This document shows, piece after piece, positions 17,412 through 25,490 of a DNA stretch of 64,000 bases (its first letter is position 1; the number at the start of each line of letters is the position of its first letter). The stretch is from a virus, in IMG/VR virus record IMGVR_UViG_3300028388_004019, positions 119,756 to 183,755 of that record; one strand, given 5' to 3'. The translations under genes and the position numbers were made by a program. The notes beneath the pieces were generated by a model, which saw only the letters and a list, made by a program, of their open reading frames with translations, was not told where the DNA came from and did no database searches.

Positions 17412-19169
17412 ATGGAAGAAAATAAAGTAGTATCAAAAATACCTGAAGTAAGGGCAACTCGTATCTTAGAAGACTACGAAGGGTTCAACAATTACATATT
17501 GGGCCTGAAGAAAAAAATGCAAGTCAAAAAGCATTTTAAGATGACTCGTGCTCAGGCCGACTACATCATTGACTTCCACGACATCACCCCAAAGGTTGCA
17601 AGAAAGTGGGTGGAGTTGGACGAATACTTTGGTAAAAAGATGATGGAAGAAAAACTTCTTACCAAAAGACCAACGCAAATATACGTAGAAAAAATCTTAG
17701 TAGAAAAAGATAAATCATTTCATATCTACGGAAAATTATTCGAAACTGAAGAACTATATGACTTTTGGTTACCCAAAGCCGCAGTTATTCAAAACAAAGA
17801 AAGACAAGTTGAAGTGGATTATTCAAAATACAGTCATAGACCACCACTCGAACATCAGAAACTCGCAATTGAAAAGTTAGTAGGTAACGACAAATATATC
17901 CTTGCTGATGATATGGGATTGGGTAAGACCACATCTACAGTAATTGCAGCTTTAGAAGCAGAAGCTAAAAAGATATTGATTATATGTCCTGCGTCTTTGA
18001 AGATTAACTGGCAACGTGAGATTGCGAATTACACCGATAGAGAGGTTTCCATCATTGAAGGAAAGAAGTGGGAACCTACAGACTTCACCATCATCAACTT
18101 TGATATCTTAAAGAACTTTCATGACCTAAAGAAAGTAAAAGAATCTTTGGTATTGAAGGAAGATTTTGATTTGGTAATTATTGATGAGGCACATTATATT
18201 CAAAACAAACAAGCTCAGAGAACAAAGATAGCTAATGACATCTGTAAGAAGGTTGGAAAGGTTTGGTTATTAACAGGTACTCCAATGACCTCACGACCAA
18301 TCAACTACTTCAATCTATTAGATTTGGTGGATTCACCGATAGCTTACAATTGGATGGCATACGCAATCCGTTATTGTGAAGGTTACCAATTCAATGTAGG
18401 TAACAGAAAGGTATGGAATGTTAATGGAGCATCCAACCTAATAGAATTAAGAGACAGAACAAAAACACACGTCCTAAGAAGGTTAAAAGAGGACATCTTA
18501 GATTTACCTGAAAAGATTCTTACACCAGTTTATCTAAGGCTAAAGTCAAAACAATACGAAGCACTTATGGGTGAATACTTTGATTGGTATGACAACCACA
18601 CCGAGGAGTCGTCCTCATTAACCGTGCAATTCTCAAAACTGATGAAAGTAAGACAAGTCATCGCTGAAGAGAAGGTGAGAGACACCATTGAGATTGCACA
18701 AAATATTATTGAACAGGGAAAGAAAGTTATTATCTTCACCAACTTTACCGATACATTAAACCAAATTAAATCACATTTTGGAAAGTCTGCAGTTGCGTTA
18801 GACGGAAGAATGAGTAAACCCGCAAGACAAAACTCGGTGGATGAATTCCAAAATAATGAAAAGGTAATGGTATTTGTTGGTAACCTCAAAGCCGCAGGTG
18901 TGGGTATCACACTGACCGCAGCTGAAGCCGTTATTATGAATGACCTCTCGTTCGTTCCTTCTGACCACTCACAAGCAGAAGACCGAGCATATAGATACGG
19001 ACAAAAATCAAACGTATCCGTATTTTATCCAATTTTTGAGAATACAATTGAAGGTGTTATTTATGACATCTTATCCAATAAGAAAAATGTATTTGAAACA
19101 GTTATGGGTGATAACGTAGACAGAGGGACGGTTGTAGAAGAAATCTTAAATACAATTTCAAGAAGATAA
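17412..19169 (+). CDS. SNF2-family helicase (SMARCAL1/UvsW-like role)
   Basis: A 585-residue protein with the full SNF2 helicase set. Walker A is DDMGLGKTTS (about 168-177), then ICPASLKINW (motif Ia region), motif II IIDEAHYIQN, motif III LLTGTPM, and in the second lobe VIIFTNF, GVGITLTAAE and motif VI SQAEDRAYRYGQ. The N-terminal 150 residues form a separate domain. Proteins of this type are ATP-driven DNA translocases that remodel forks; T4 UvsW plays an analogous role in recombination-dependent replication. There is no TATTTATA element before it, in line with early or middle expression. It is divergent from the tail operon. Confidence 0.85.
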   Translation: MEENKVVSKIPEVRATRILEDYEGFNNYILGLKKKMQVKKHFKMTRAQADYIIDFHDITPKVARKWVELDEYFGKKMMEEKLLTKRPTQIYVEKILVEKDKSFHIYGKLFETEELYDFWLPKAAVIQNKERQVEVDYSKYSHRPPLEHQKLAIEKLVGNDKYILADDMGLGKTTSTVIAALEAEAKKILIICPASLKINWQREIANYTDREVSIIEGKKWEPTDFTIINFDILKNFHDLKKVKESLVLKEDFDLVIIDEAHYIQNKQAQRTKIANDICKKVGKVWLLTGTPMTSRPINYFNLLDLVDSPIAYNWMAYAIRYCEGYQFNVGNRKVWNVNGASNLIELRDRTKTHVLRRLKEDILDLPEKILTPVYLRLKSKQYEALMGEYFDWYDNHTEESSSLTVQFSKLMKVRQVIAEEKVRDTIEIAQNIIEQGKKVIIFTNFTDTLNQIKSHFGKSAVALDGRMSKPARQNSVDEFQNNEKVMVFVGNLKAAGVGITLTAAEAVIMNDLSFVPSDHSQAEDRAYRYGQKSNVSVFYPIFENTIEGVIYDILSNKKNVFETVMGDNVDRGTVVEEILNTISRR

Positions 19170-19190
19170 GAATATTTTCCCATACGATAT

Positions 19191-19198
19191 TATTTATA
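19191..19198 (+). promoter_or_regulatory. Putative late promoter element (TATTTATA)
   Basis: TATTTATAAG, 15 bases before the start of the superoxide dismutase fusion gene. Confidence 0.5.
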
Positions 19199-19213
19199 AG
19201 AAAATGAAAACGT

Positions 19214-20755
19214 ATGGAATTCAAAAAAAGCCAAGAAAGAATCCATGAGATAGAACAACAAATCTCGGGTTCAGAAAAAAAAGAAATAATTCAAGAACAA
19301 CAAAAGAAAATGAAAAGAATAACGGCAATTAAGTTACCGTATTCTTATTCTTCATTAGGCCAATTCATTGACAAAGAGACAATGAATGTTCACTACAATC
19401 AACACTACAAAGGGTATATTAAGAAACTCAACAACGCTCTCAAGTCAGTTAAGGACAAAGACTTAGATTTAGAACTTCTTATCAAAGGTATATCTCGTTA
19501 TAACAGGACTATCAGAAATAATGCTGGTGGTGCCTACAATCACGAACTATTTTGGCAAATGTTATCACCAAAAAAACAAGAACCAACAGGTCCTGTTTTA
19601 GATAAGATTAAGAAGAAGTTTAAGACTTACGCTAACTTCAAAAAAGAATTTAAGAATAAAGCAAAACAACAATTCGGCTCAGGATGGGTATGGTTGGTAT
19701 TAACAAAAGGTGGTGATGTAAAAGTGATGACCACCTCAAATCAAGATAACCCAATGATGAACACAATGAAAAACGGTGGTATTCCATTGTTAGGGTTGGA
19801 TTTGTGGGAACACGCATATTACTTAAAATACAAAAATAGAAGAGACCAATACGTAGACAACTTCTTTGAGGTAATCAACTGGTCATTCGTCAACAAACAA
19901 TTTGACGAATTCCAAAAGGGTAAATTGAACGAATCAAGAGTGGTTAAGTCTTTGATTACTGAGGGTACTTCAAGAGGATGTTCACCAAAACAGGTAAACT
20001 CTTATAGAATGATTTTCAATAGAAACCCTCAGGTCAAGAAGAAGTTTATGTACGCCATCATGGATATATTGAAAGAAGTTTATTCTGAATTCCACTACGG
20101 TAAAAATGAATATGCACCAGGTCAGATGTCAGGTATCTATGACTTTGAACAACCAGGTCGTTCAGTAATCAACAAACTTAATACCAACTACTCAGCATTC
20201 TGTATTTTAGTTAATGACTTGAATGCAGTATTGAAACACTATGGTCAGGACCCTCTAAACCTTATAGGTTCCGACAACAAAAAACAATTACAAGAGGTCC
20301 AAAGAATGATTAACCTAATGATTCAATTTAGACATCGTATATTCAATCAAGAATCGGCAACCTTCCAAACAATTATGGCATCATTAGATAGGTCAAATAA
20401 GTTTGGCGATGAAAGAGAATTGAAGGCAGTTGTTAACATGAAAGATATTTTCAATACTAAGAAGGTATTCAAAGTTGGTGAACTCGGAGGTAAAGACGAC
20501 ATGATTGGTGGTATTGACGCTACAGTTGAAATTGATGGTGAAAACAAAACAATTCAAATTAAACCTTTTAATGGTTATGAAGAAGAAGATGGTAGAATGG
20601 TTGTGTTCGGTACAGGTAACGTAAAACCTTACAAAACAGACTACATAGCTTTCCATAACGACTCCAAAGGTACAATTGTATTTGCTAACGATAATACTGA
20701 AATCAAAAACGGTAGATTTACATTCCCTGTGGATAGTTGGGTGAATCCTAAATAA
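19214..20755 (+). CDS. Fe/Mn superoxide dismutase fused to a nuclease-like domain
   Basis: A 513-residue protein. Residues 1-38 are a charged helix. Residues 39-235 are a complete Fe/Mn superoxide dismutase domain: LPYSYSSLGQFIDKETMNVH, then RNNAGGAYNHELFW, FGSGWVWLVL and LDLWEHAYYLKYKNRR. All four metal ligands are present (His60, His110, Asp196, His200); the usual GGH is GGA. A helix NESRVVKSLITE/G (239-251) follows, resembling a prohead protease site. Residues 252-513 form a second domain; GDERELKAV, GGIDATVEIDG and IQIKP give an E402, D435, Q448-x-K450 arrangement typical of PD-(D/E)XK nucleases. A late-type promoter element precedes it. Iron versus manganese specificity cannot be read by eye. 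Confidence 0.85.
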   Translation: MEFKKSQERIHEIEQQISGSEKKEIIQEQQKKMKRITAIKLPYSYSSLGQFIDKETMNVHYNQHYKGYIKKLNNALKSVKDKDLDLELLIKGISRYNRTIRNNAGGAYNHELFWQMLSPKKQEPTGPVLDKIKKKFKTYANFKKEFKNKAKQQFGSGWVWLVLTKGGDVKVMTTSNQDNPMMNTMKNGGIPLLGLDLWEHAYYLKYKNRRDQYVDNFFEVINWSFVNKQFDEFQKGKLNESRVVKSLITEGTSRGCSPKQVNSYRMIFNRNPQVKKKFMYAIMDILKEVYSEFHYGKNEYAPGQMSGIYDFEQPGRSVINKLNTNYSAFCILVNDLNAVLKHYGQDPLNLIGSDNKKQLQEVQRMINLMIQFRHRIFNQESATFQTIMASLDRSNKFGDERELKAVVNMKDIFNTKKVFKVGELGGKDDMIGGIDATVEIDGENKTIQIKPFNGYEEEDGRMVVFGTGNVKPYKTDYIAFHNDSKGTIVFANDNTEIKNGRFTFPVDSWVNPK

Positions 20756-20770
20756 ATCACATTTACTGGA

Positions 20771-20778
20771 TATTTATA
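20771..20778 (+). promoter_or_regulatory. Putative late promoter element (TATTTATA)
   Basis: TATTTATATATA, 14 bases before the start of the gp13-like neck gene. Confidence 0.5.
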
Positions 20779-20792
20779 TATAAAAGTCCACG

Positions 20793-21905
20793 ATGTCGAT
20801 TATTATAGAACCACAAAGAACAAAACTTTACACAAGAATTCGTCACCTACTCGGTGCACCTCTAAGAGGTATCGAGATAGAAGATGAAATGATGGATTCT
20901 TTATTGGAATTATCTGTTGAAGATTATTCTCAATACGTAAATGATTGGTTAATTGAATCACAATGGACATCTTTATATGGTCTTAATCAGGATACTCAAT
21001 CTGTTGCTAAAGCACTTATCACACGTTCTTTAGATTGGGAAACTCAATACACTTACGCATATTCTAAGATTGTTGGTTTACAAGCTGGTGGTGATGCTGT
21101 TCTTAAAAAGGACTACATCAACCTACAAAGAAACCAACAAATATATGAAATACCTGCGGGTCGTGAACTTAATGAATTATTATGGTTCACAAGAGCAGAG
21201 TTAGACGCTGCATTCTTCGACCCATTCATGGGTGGTTTTGGAGGATTTGGTGGTATCGGTCTTGGTGGTGGTGCTGGCTTCTCACAAATGGGAGGTCAAG
21301 GAAACTACTTTGTTACACCAGCGTTTGACATCTTATTAAGGATGCAAGACATCAATATTAAAAGAAGACTTATCGGTGGTGAACTTACTTATAGAGTAAC
21401 TGCACTTCCTGAAGGTAAAAAGGCAATACACCTTTATAACGTACCTGGTGGTAAGTTTGATTTTGGTAATATCGCAAACAACGAATACAAAGTATGGTAT
21501 TGGTATTATGAAACAGATGACAGAGAATCTTGTTTAGCCGAAAACCCTGATATTGTACGTTTACCGTCAGATGTTAATTTAGATAACTTAAGATGGGACG
21601 AACTTAACTCACCAGCACAAACGTGGGTTCGTAGATGGTTCACTGCTTACGTTAAAGAAACGTTAGGTAGAGTAAGAGGTAAATTCAGTGGTAATCTAAA
21701 AACTCCTGATTCTGAACTTCAATTGGAATACGATTCATTATTAAGTGAGTCTAAAGATGAGAAGTCTAAATTAGAGGAGGAACTAAAAATGAGATTAGAA
21801 AGACTCCGTCCTGATAAAATGATGGAAGTTAAGGCTAGTCAAGCTGAAAGCTTGAACAAACAACTACAATACAGAGCACTTCCACGACAAATCTATATAG
21901 TCTAA
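20793..21905 (+). CDS. Neck protein (gp13-like)
   Basis: A 370-residue protein. A helical N terminus (TRIRHLLGAPLRGIEIEDEM) is followed by a Gly/Phe-rich loop (about 146-168: GGFGGFGGIGLGGGAG), a beta section, and a long helix with WVRRWFTAYVKETLGRVRGK; it ends in coiled-coil-like charged sequence. The overall plan resembles T4 gp13-type neck proteins, which complete the filled head before tail joining. A late-type element sits 14 bases upstream. The neighbour at 21907 follows one base after its stop. The family call is by pattern and is moderately secure. Confidence 0.55.
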   Translation: MSIIIEPQRTKLYTRIRHLLGAPLRGIEIEDEMMDSLLELSVEDYSQYVNDWLIESQWTSLYGLNQDTQSVAKALITRSLDWETQYTYAYSKIVGLQAGGDAVLKKDYINLQRNQQIYEIPAGRELNELLWFTRAELDAAFFDPFMGGFGGFGGIGLGGGAGFSQMGGQGNYFVTPAFDILLRMQDINIKRRLIGGELTYRVTALPEGKKAIHLYNVPGGKFDFGNIANNEYKVWYWYYETDDRESCLAENPDIVRLPSDVNLDNLRWDELNSPAQTWVRRWFTAYVKETLGRVRGKFSGNLKTPDSELQLEYDSLLSESKDEKSKLEEELKMRLERLRPDKMMEVKASQAESLNKQLQYRALPRQIYIV

Positions 21906-21906
21906 T

Positions 21907-22239
21907 ATGGGGATTTTTAAGAGTTATCCTGTTACAAAAATTGTTAACGGGAATACAGTCAAAACTTCTGATGCAATAATCTGTACAAATACAGGATACA
22001 CTACAAATGGTGAAGCGGCAATTATCGTAAAAAATGTGGAACAGTGTGTTGTAACTTTAGATGAAACAACCACTGACCACATTACAATTAAATCTATGAC
22101 TAATGTCACGATTAAAAGTGACAAACTAATTGACGACGAATACAATCAGATTGAGACCGAAAGAGGTGCGTCTGTTGAATTAAGATACGTCGGACAAGGT
22201 TGGTATATTATGTCATCTGATGGACTGAAGAACTCATAA
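21907..22239 (+). CDS. Small beta-rich putative virion protein
   Basis: A 110-residue, strand-rich protein: SYPVTKIVNGNTVKTSDAI, IIVKNVEQCVVTLDETTT, and an end with VELRYVGQGWYIMSSDGL. The repeated short strands and terminal GWYIMSSDG resemble pieces of phage fibre or decoration proteins, but no family is recognised. It is cotranscribed with the neck gene. Its last 32 bases overlap the 3' end of the convergent DNA polymerase gene. Confidence 0.5.
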   Translation: MGIFKSYPVTKIVNGNTVKTSDAIICTNTGYTTNGEAAIIVKNVEQCVVTLDETTTDHITIKSMTNVTIKSDKLIDDEYNQIETERGASVELRYVGQGWYIMSSDGLKNS

Positions 22240-24967
22240 GTTCTCTATTTTTACTGACATATTCTTCATCCACTAAATCCATAGTACCATCCACATACAT
22301 ATAGTATGGGTCAATACCTACACTATTCCAAAACTTAATCTCAGTATCAGATATGGTTAAAACCTCTTCTAAAGTATCTTGGTCACCTTCACGACGAGGA
22401 TATCCTCTTACCAATTCCGTTTGTGTTTTAGTGAAGAATGGTCTTTGTGTCGGGTCATCTACTAATATTTCATCACGAATGTCTGTCGAGAACACAACCA
22501 ACAAAGGTTCAATACGTTTGTTAAATGCAGCAAGATAACGAGGAACATTATACTCACCCAACATATCGGGTTTTTCAGTAATGTCTTTTTCATTTACGTG
22601 ATAACAATTGAGTACAACTTGGTCTTTTTTCTTTTGTACATCACCGTGAGACTTTCTTTCACCATTATTAACATAGTAGATAGTATCACCCAAACCAACA
22701 GGTAAATCATGTTTCATTGCCAACTCCATATGTGCTTGACGTGACATTAATGAACCTGACTTTGTTCTTTTAGTGATGTGAACTTTATATTCTGCAATAC
22801 TTTGTTTTACACGGGCTTTGTTTGCGATTTTAGAAATAGGAATCTGACGATTATAAATCACATCTACATATTCATAGTAGTACTCTAAGAATTCGTGACC
22901 CTTACCATCTAACAACATACGAAGACCTTTATCCAAAAACTCTGCAACATATGTTGGGAGTTTCTTAGATTTAATCGTATTACCTGTAAGTTTTACCTTA
23001 CCTGAGTCTGTGAGTAGTGCATAGTTCTTACGAGCCACGTTGATAGTTGACGGCCAAACACCATCGGTATCTAATCCCATCTCACCTCTCATAAAGATGT
23101 CATTGTATTCTGCAACATCGGCTTCAGTACCATAATAAGTTTTACCTTCTTTTACCAAACCATTAAGACCCTTACCAACATAACTATGTTCCTCACGACC
23201 AGGAGGGGAAGAGAAGTTAACACCATCCGTATCCATTACCAATGGTTTGTATCCACGAGACATAAACCACATAATCATCTGTCGTAGGTATTGACGACCA
23301 GTACAAGTAATCTGTTCACCCATATCCATGTCACCCCATGGGAATACGTGAGGTGCCGACAATGAACCGAAGAATGCGTTGATGAAAATCTTAATCGGTA
23401 ATTGTTTACGGTTATATTGTGAGGATAGTTTCTTATCCGTTGATGAGTATTCTGCTGCGAGTTGTTTGTATTTTATACGAGTATCACGGAAATACTTCAA
23501 CATACTCTTCATCGCACCTGTAACATCACACTTAGGGAACACGTCGTGAACCAACTGAATAGATGGGTATAGTGACGAGTAGTCAAGTTTTAGTACGTCA
23601 GTGGAGTATCCAACAGCAAGAAGACGAGAAAGTCCACCAGTGAACGGTCTTTTATCCCCTTTTGCAGGAATTGCTAATCCGTTCTTATACGACCACGAAG
23701 CCATAATCATTTTCCATAGTGTGGCGGTTCCCATCGTAGAAAGACGTTCGTAGGTGGTTGGTACCAACTTAGCAAGAAGGAAGTTTGCTTGGTTATATTC
23801 TTCATCTACAACCATTGTTTCCCAAATATCATCGTATAAGTATCGTTCAATGATGTACTTACCATTAACCTCCTCAAACGCACCTGGATAACGTTGCATT
23901 AAGTTTTCAGTACCAGGTGCTCCGACCTCTTTGTAACCACCTGACTTGGGATTAAAGTAGTAGTCCTTATTGTCAAAATAGATTTTACCAATCTTATCAC
24001 CCTGAACATACACACGATTTTCTTTCTCCGCCCCGATGAATTGGGTAATATATTTAAGACCCCAACTCTTAATGTCTGAGTTGATGGCTTGTGCTCTACG
24101 GACCGCATGGGCAATATCAACAACATTGTAACCCCACATCTGCATCTGAGTGTATTCTTCCATCTCGTTTGCCAACTTCAACATTCCGTCCTTTGTACGG
24201 TAGTTTACTTCAGGGTTGAGGGTTTTGATAATCTTCTTTGGGTCCAATCCTAAAATCTCTGCTCTACGAATTAAGAATGGAAAATCGAAGAATGCTGAGT
24301 TGTATCCACCGATAAGTGTTGGTTTGAGGTGATTTACAATATCGAAAAACTCAATGATAAGTTTTCTTTCTTCTTCAGGATTTTCCGCTGACAATACCTT
24401 TTCATATCCTCTATTGTCTTTCATTCCAATAAGGAATATTTCACTATCCTCAGGTGAAAGACCTGTGGTCTCAATATCGAATACGAAACGGTGAACCTCA
24501 TCATATTCGTCAAACCCTTTGAAAAGTCGTTTACCCTTCTGACATAGATATTGTTCTGTCGGTGGTAAAATCATAATATCCCCTGAGTTATCTCTATTCC
24601 ATGGGTCTAATCCACCTCCTTTGAAGAAGTTTACTAAGTTTGAGTATGATTTGGTTGTTTTGACAATATATTTCAAACCTTTCTCCATTCTTTCATCACC
24701 GTGAGTTTCCAATCTTTCGATAAGAATTCCGTGGGTTGACATTGCTTGTTTCTGAGCTGCTTTTGAACCACCATAGAAATTCTTTCCATGGAGGTCTCCC
24801 ACCCATGCAAACGGAATAAATGAGTCTGATTTGATTTGTTTACCCTGAATAGGGTCTTGAATTACTTTGAATATTTTCCCTGAACGGTAGTCATACTCTA
24901 ACGCCACTATATACTTTTCAGGGTCTTCCCCTAATAGGAATTCTTCGATTACTTCTTGTGATACCAT
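22208..24967 (-). CDS. DNA polymerase, family B
   Basis: A 919-residue replicative polymerase with proofreading. Exonuclease motif Exo I is FVFDIETTGL (about 161-170), followed by YNSAFFDFPFLIRR (Exo II). Polymerase motif A is LKLDYSSLYPSIQ (about 460), motif B is IKIFINAFFGSLSAP, and motif C is VMDTDGVNFSS (about 578). All catalytic Asp residues are present and there is no intein. T4 gp43 has 898 residues, so the size is normal. No late-type element precedes it. A 7-base inverted repeat lies about 30 bases upstream. Confidence 0.93.
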   Translation of the reverse strand: MVSQEVIEEFLLGEDPEKYIVALEYDYRSGKIFKVIQDPIQGKQIKSDSFIPFAWVGDLHGKNFYGGSKAAQKQAMSTHGILIERLETHGDERMEKGLKYIVKTTKSYSNLVNFFKGGGLDPWNRDNSGDIMILPPTEQYLCQKGKRLFKGFDEYDEVHRFVFDIETTGLSPEDSEIFLIGMKDNRGYEKVLSAENPEEERKLIIEFFDIVNHLKPTLIGGYNSAFFDFPFLIRRAEILGLDPKKIIKTLNPEVNYRTKDGMLKLANEMEEYTQMQMWGYNVVDIAHAVRRAQAINSDIKSWGLKYITQFIGAEKENRVYVQGDKIGKIYFDNKDYYFNPKSGGYKEVGAPGTENLMQRYPGAFEEVNGKYIIERYLYDDIWETMVVDEEYNQANFLLAKLVPTTYERLSTMGTATLWKMIMASWSYKNGLAIPAKGDKRPFTGGLSRLLAVGYSTDVLKLDYSSLYPSIQLVHDVFPKCDVTGAMKSMLKYFRDTRIKYKQLAAEYSSTDKKLSSQYNRKQLPIKIFINAFFGSLSAPHVFPWGDMDMGEQITCTGRQYLRQMIMWFMSRGYKPLVMDTDGVNFSSPPGREEHSYVGKGLNGLVKEGKTYYGTEADVAEYNDIFMRGEMGLDTDGVWPSTINVARKNYALLTDSGKVKLTGNTIKSKKLPTYVAEFLDKGLRMLLDGKGHEFLEYYYEYVDVIYNRQIPISKIANKARVKQSIAEYKVHITKRTKSGSLMSRQAHMELAMKHDLPVGLGDTIYYVNNGERKSHGDVQKKKDQVVLNCYHVNEKDITEKPDMLGEYNVPRYLAAFNKRIEPLLVVFSTDIRDEILVDDPTQRPFFTKTQTELVRGYPRREGDQDTLEEVLTISDTEIKFWNSVGIDPYYMYVDGTMDLVDEEYVSKNRELMSSSVHQMT

Positions 24968-24997
24968 AATATTTTCTTTTCGTCTGAGACATTATAC

Positions 24998-25016
24998 TCA
25001 CATCGTAATGATGTGA
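24998..25016. promoter_or_regulatory. Inverted repeat upstream of the DNA polymerase
   Basis: TCACATC and GATGTGA flank a five-base loop, 31 bases before the polymerase start. It could be an operator or an mRNA hairpin; T4 polymerase represses its own translation at a leader hairpin. No Shine-Dalgarno is covered, so the role is open. Confidence 0.3.
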
Positions 25017-25068
25017 TTACTCTTTGACATTTATACTATGGAAATAATAAGAAGTCTTTCTCTTCTTG

Positions 25069-25422
25069 TCAAATGATATTGATATAAAGATTTTCTCTGA
25101 TTGGTGCAATCAGTTCACCCATTGAATTGATGATTGAGAATTCACCTAAGTACCTACCTTTTCTTCTTGTGTCTCTCAAAGACCACTTATAAAAAATATA
25201 ATATTCTTTCGGAGAGTCAGGGTTTTCTTGATTTTTTTCTGTGATAAATGCATTATTCATCACAATTTTTGGTATTCCTGTTGACAGTTCCTTCATGGAA
25301 AATCTGATGGTAGCGTTATCTAAATCCGCATCGAATGTTTTCCATGAGTCTGTTCTACCATCTTTCACCACACTCATCTTGAGTATCGGTAATTCACTGT
25401 TTTGTTTTATAAAGAATTCCAT
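25069..25422 (-). CDS. Baseplate-attachment-like domain protein (BppU N-terminal-like)
   Basis: A 117-residue protein beginning MEFFIKQNSELPILKMSVV. The start at 25422 was chosen over an ATG 18 bases upstream because the protein at 28716-32066 begins the same way (MEFFIKKNSTLPKLQ). Both share the same strand pattern, ending here in GRYLGEFSIINSMGELIAPI. The pattern recalls BppU-type N-terminal domains that attach adhesion proteins to the baseplate. TATTTATA lies only 3 bases before the ATG. It is probably a free copy of the attachment domain. Confidence 0.55.
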   Translation of the reverse strand: MEFFIKQNSELPILKMSVVKDGRTDSWKTFDADLDNATIRFSMKELSTGIPKIVMNNAFITEKNQENPDSPKEYYIFYKWSLRDTRRKGRYLGEFSIINSMGELIAPIRENLYINII

Positions 25423-25425
25423 GTT

Positions 25426-25433
25426 TATAAATA
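25426..25433 (-). promoter_or_regulatory. Putative late promoter element (TATTTATA)
   Basis: TATTTATA on the coding strand, only 3 bases before the ATG of the attachment-domain gene; any T4-like start site would fall in or after the start codon. Confidence 0.4.
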
Positions 25434-25445
25434 TCCACATAAAGA

Positions 25446-25469
25446 AAAACCCCTCCGAAGAGGGGTTTT
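25446..25469 (-). terminator. Terminator after the first Pro/Thr stalk gene
   Basis: A 10-base perfect stem, AAAACCCCTC / GAGGGGTTTT, with a four-base loop that reads TTCG on the minus strand. It lies about 20 bases after the stop at 25491 and is followed by T-rich sequence. Confidence 0.9.
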
Positions 25470-25490
25470 ATATTTTTATTTATGTTTTGG

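Noticed and set aside
18530-18910. 126-codon minus-strand frame within the SNF2 gene
   Set aside because: Lies opposite conserved helicase motifs; composition is that of a shadow frame.
25421-25440. Upstream ATG at 25438-25440 as start of the attachment-domain gene
   Set aside because: The paralogue at 32066 begins exactly at MEFFIK, and the upstream extension would run through the promoter-like element.
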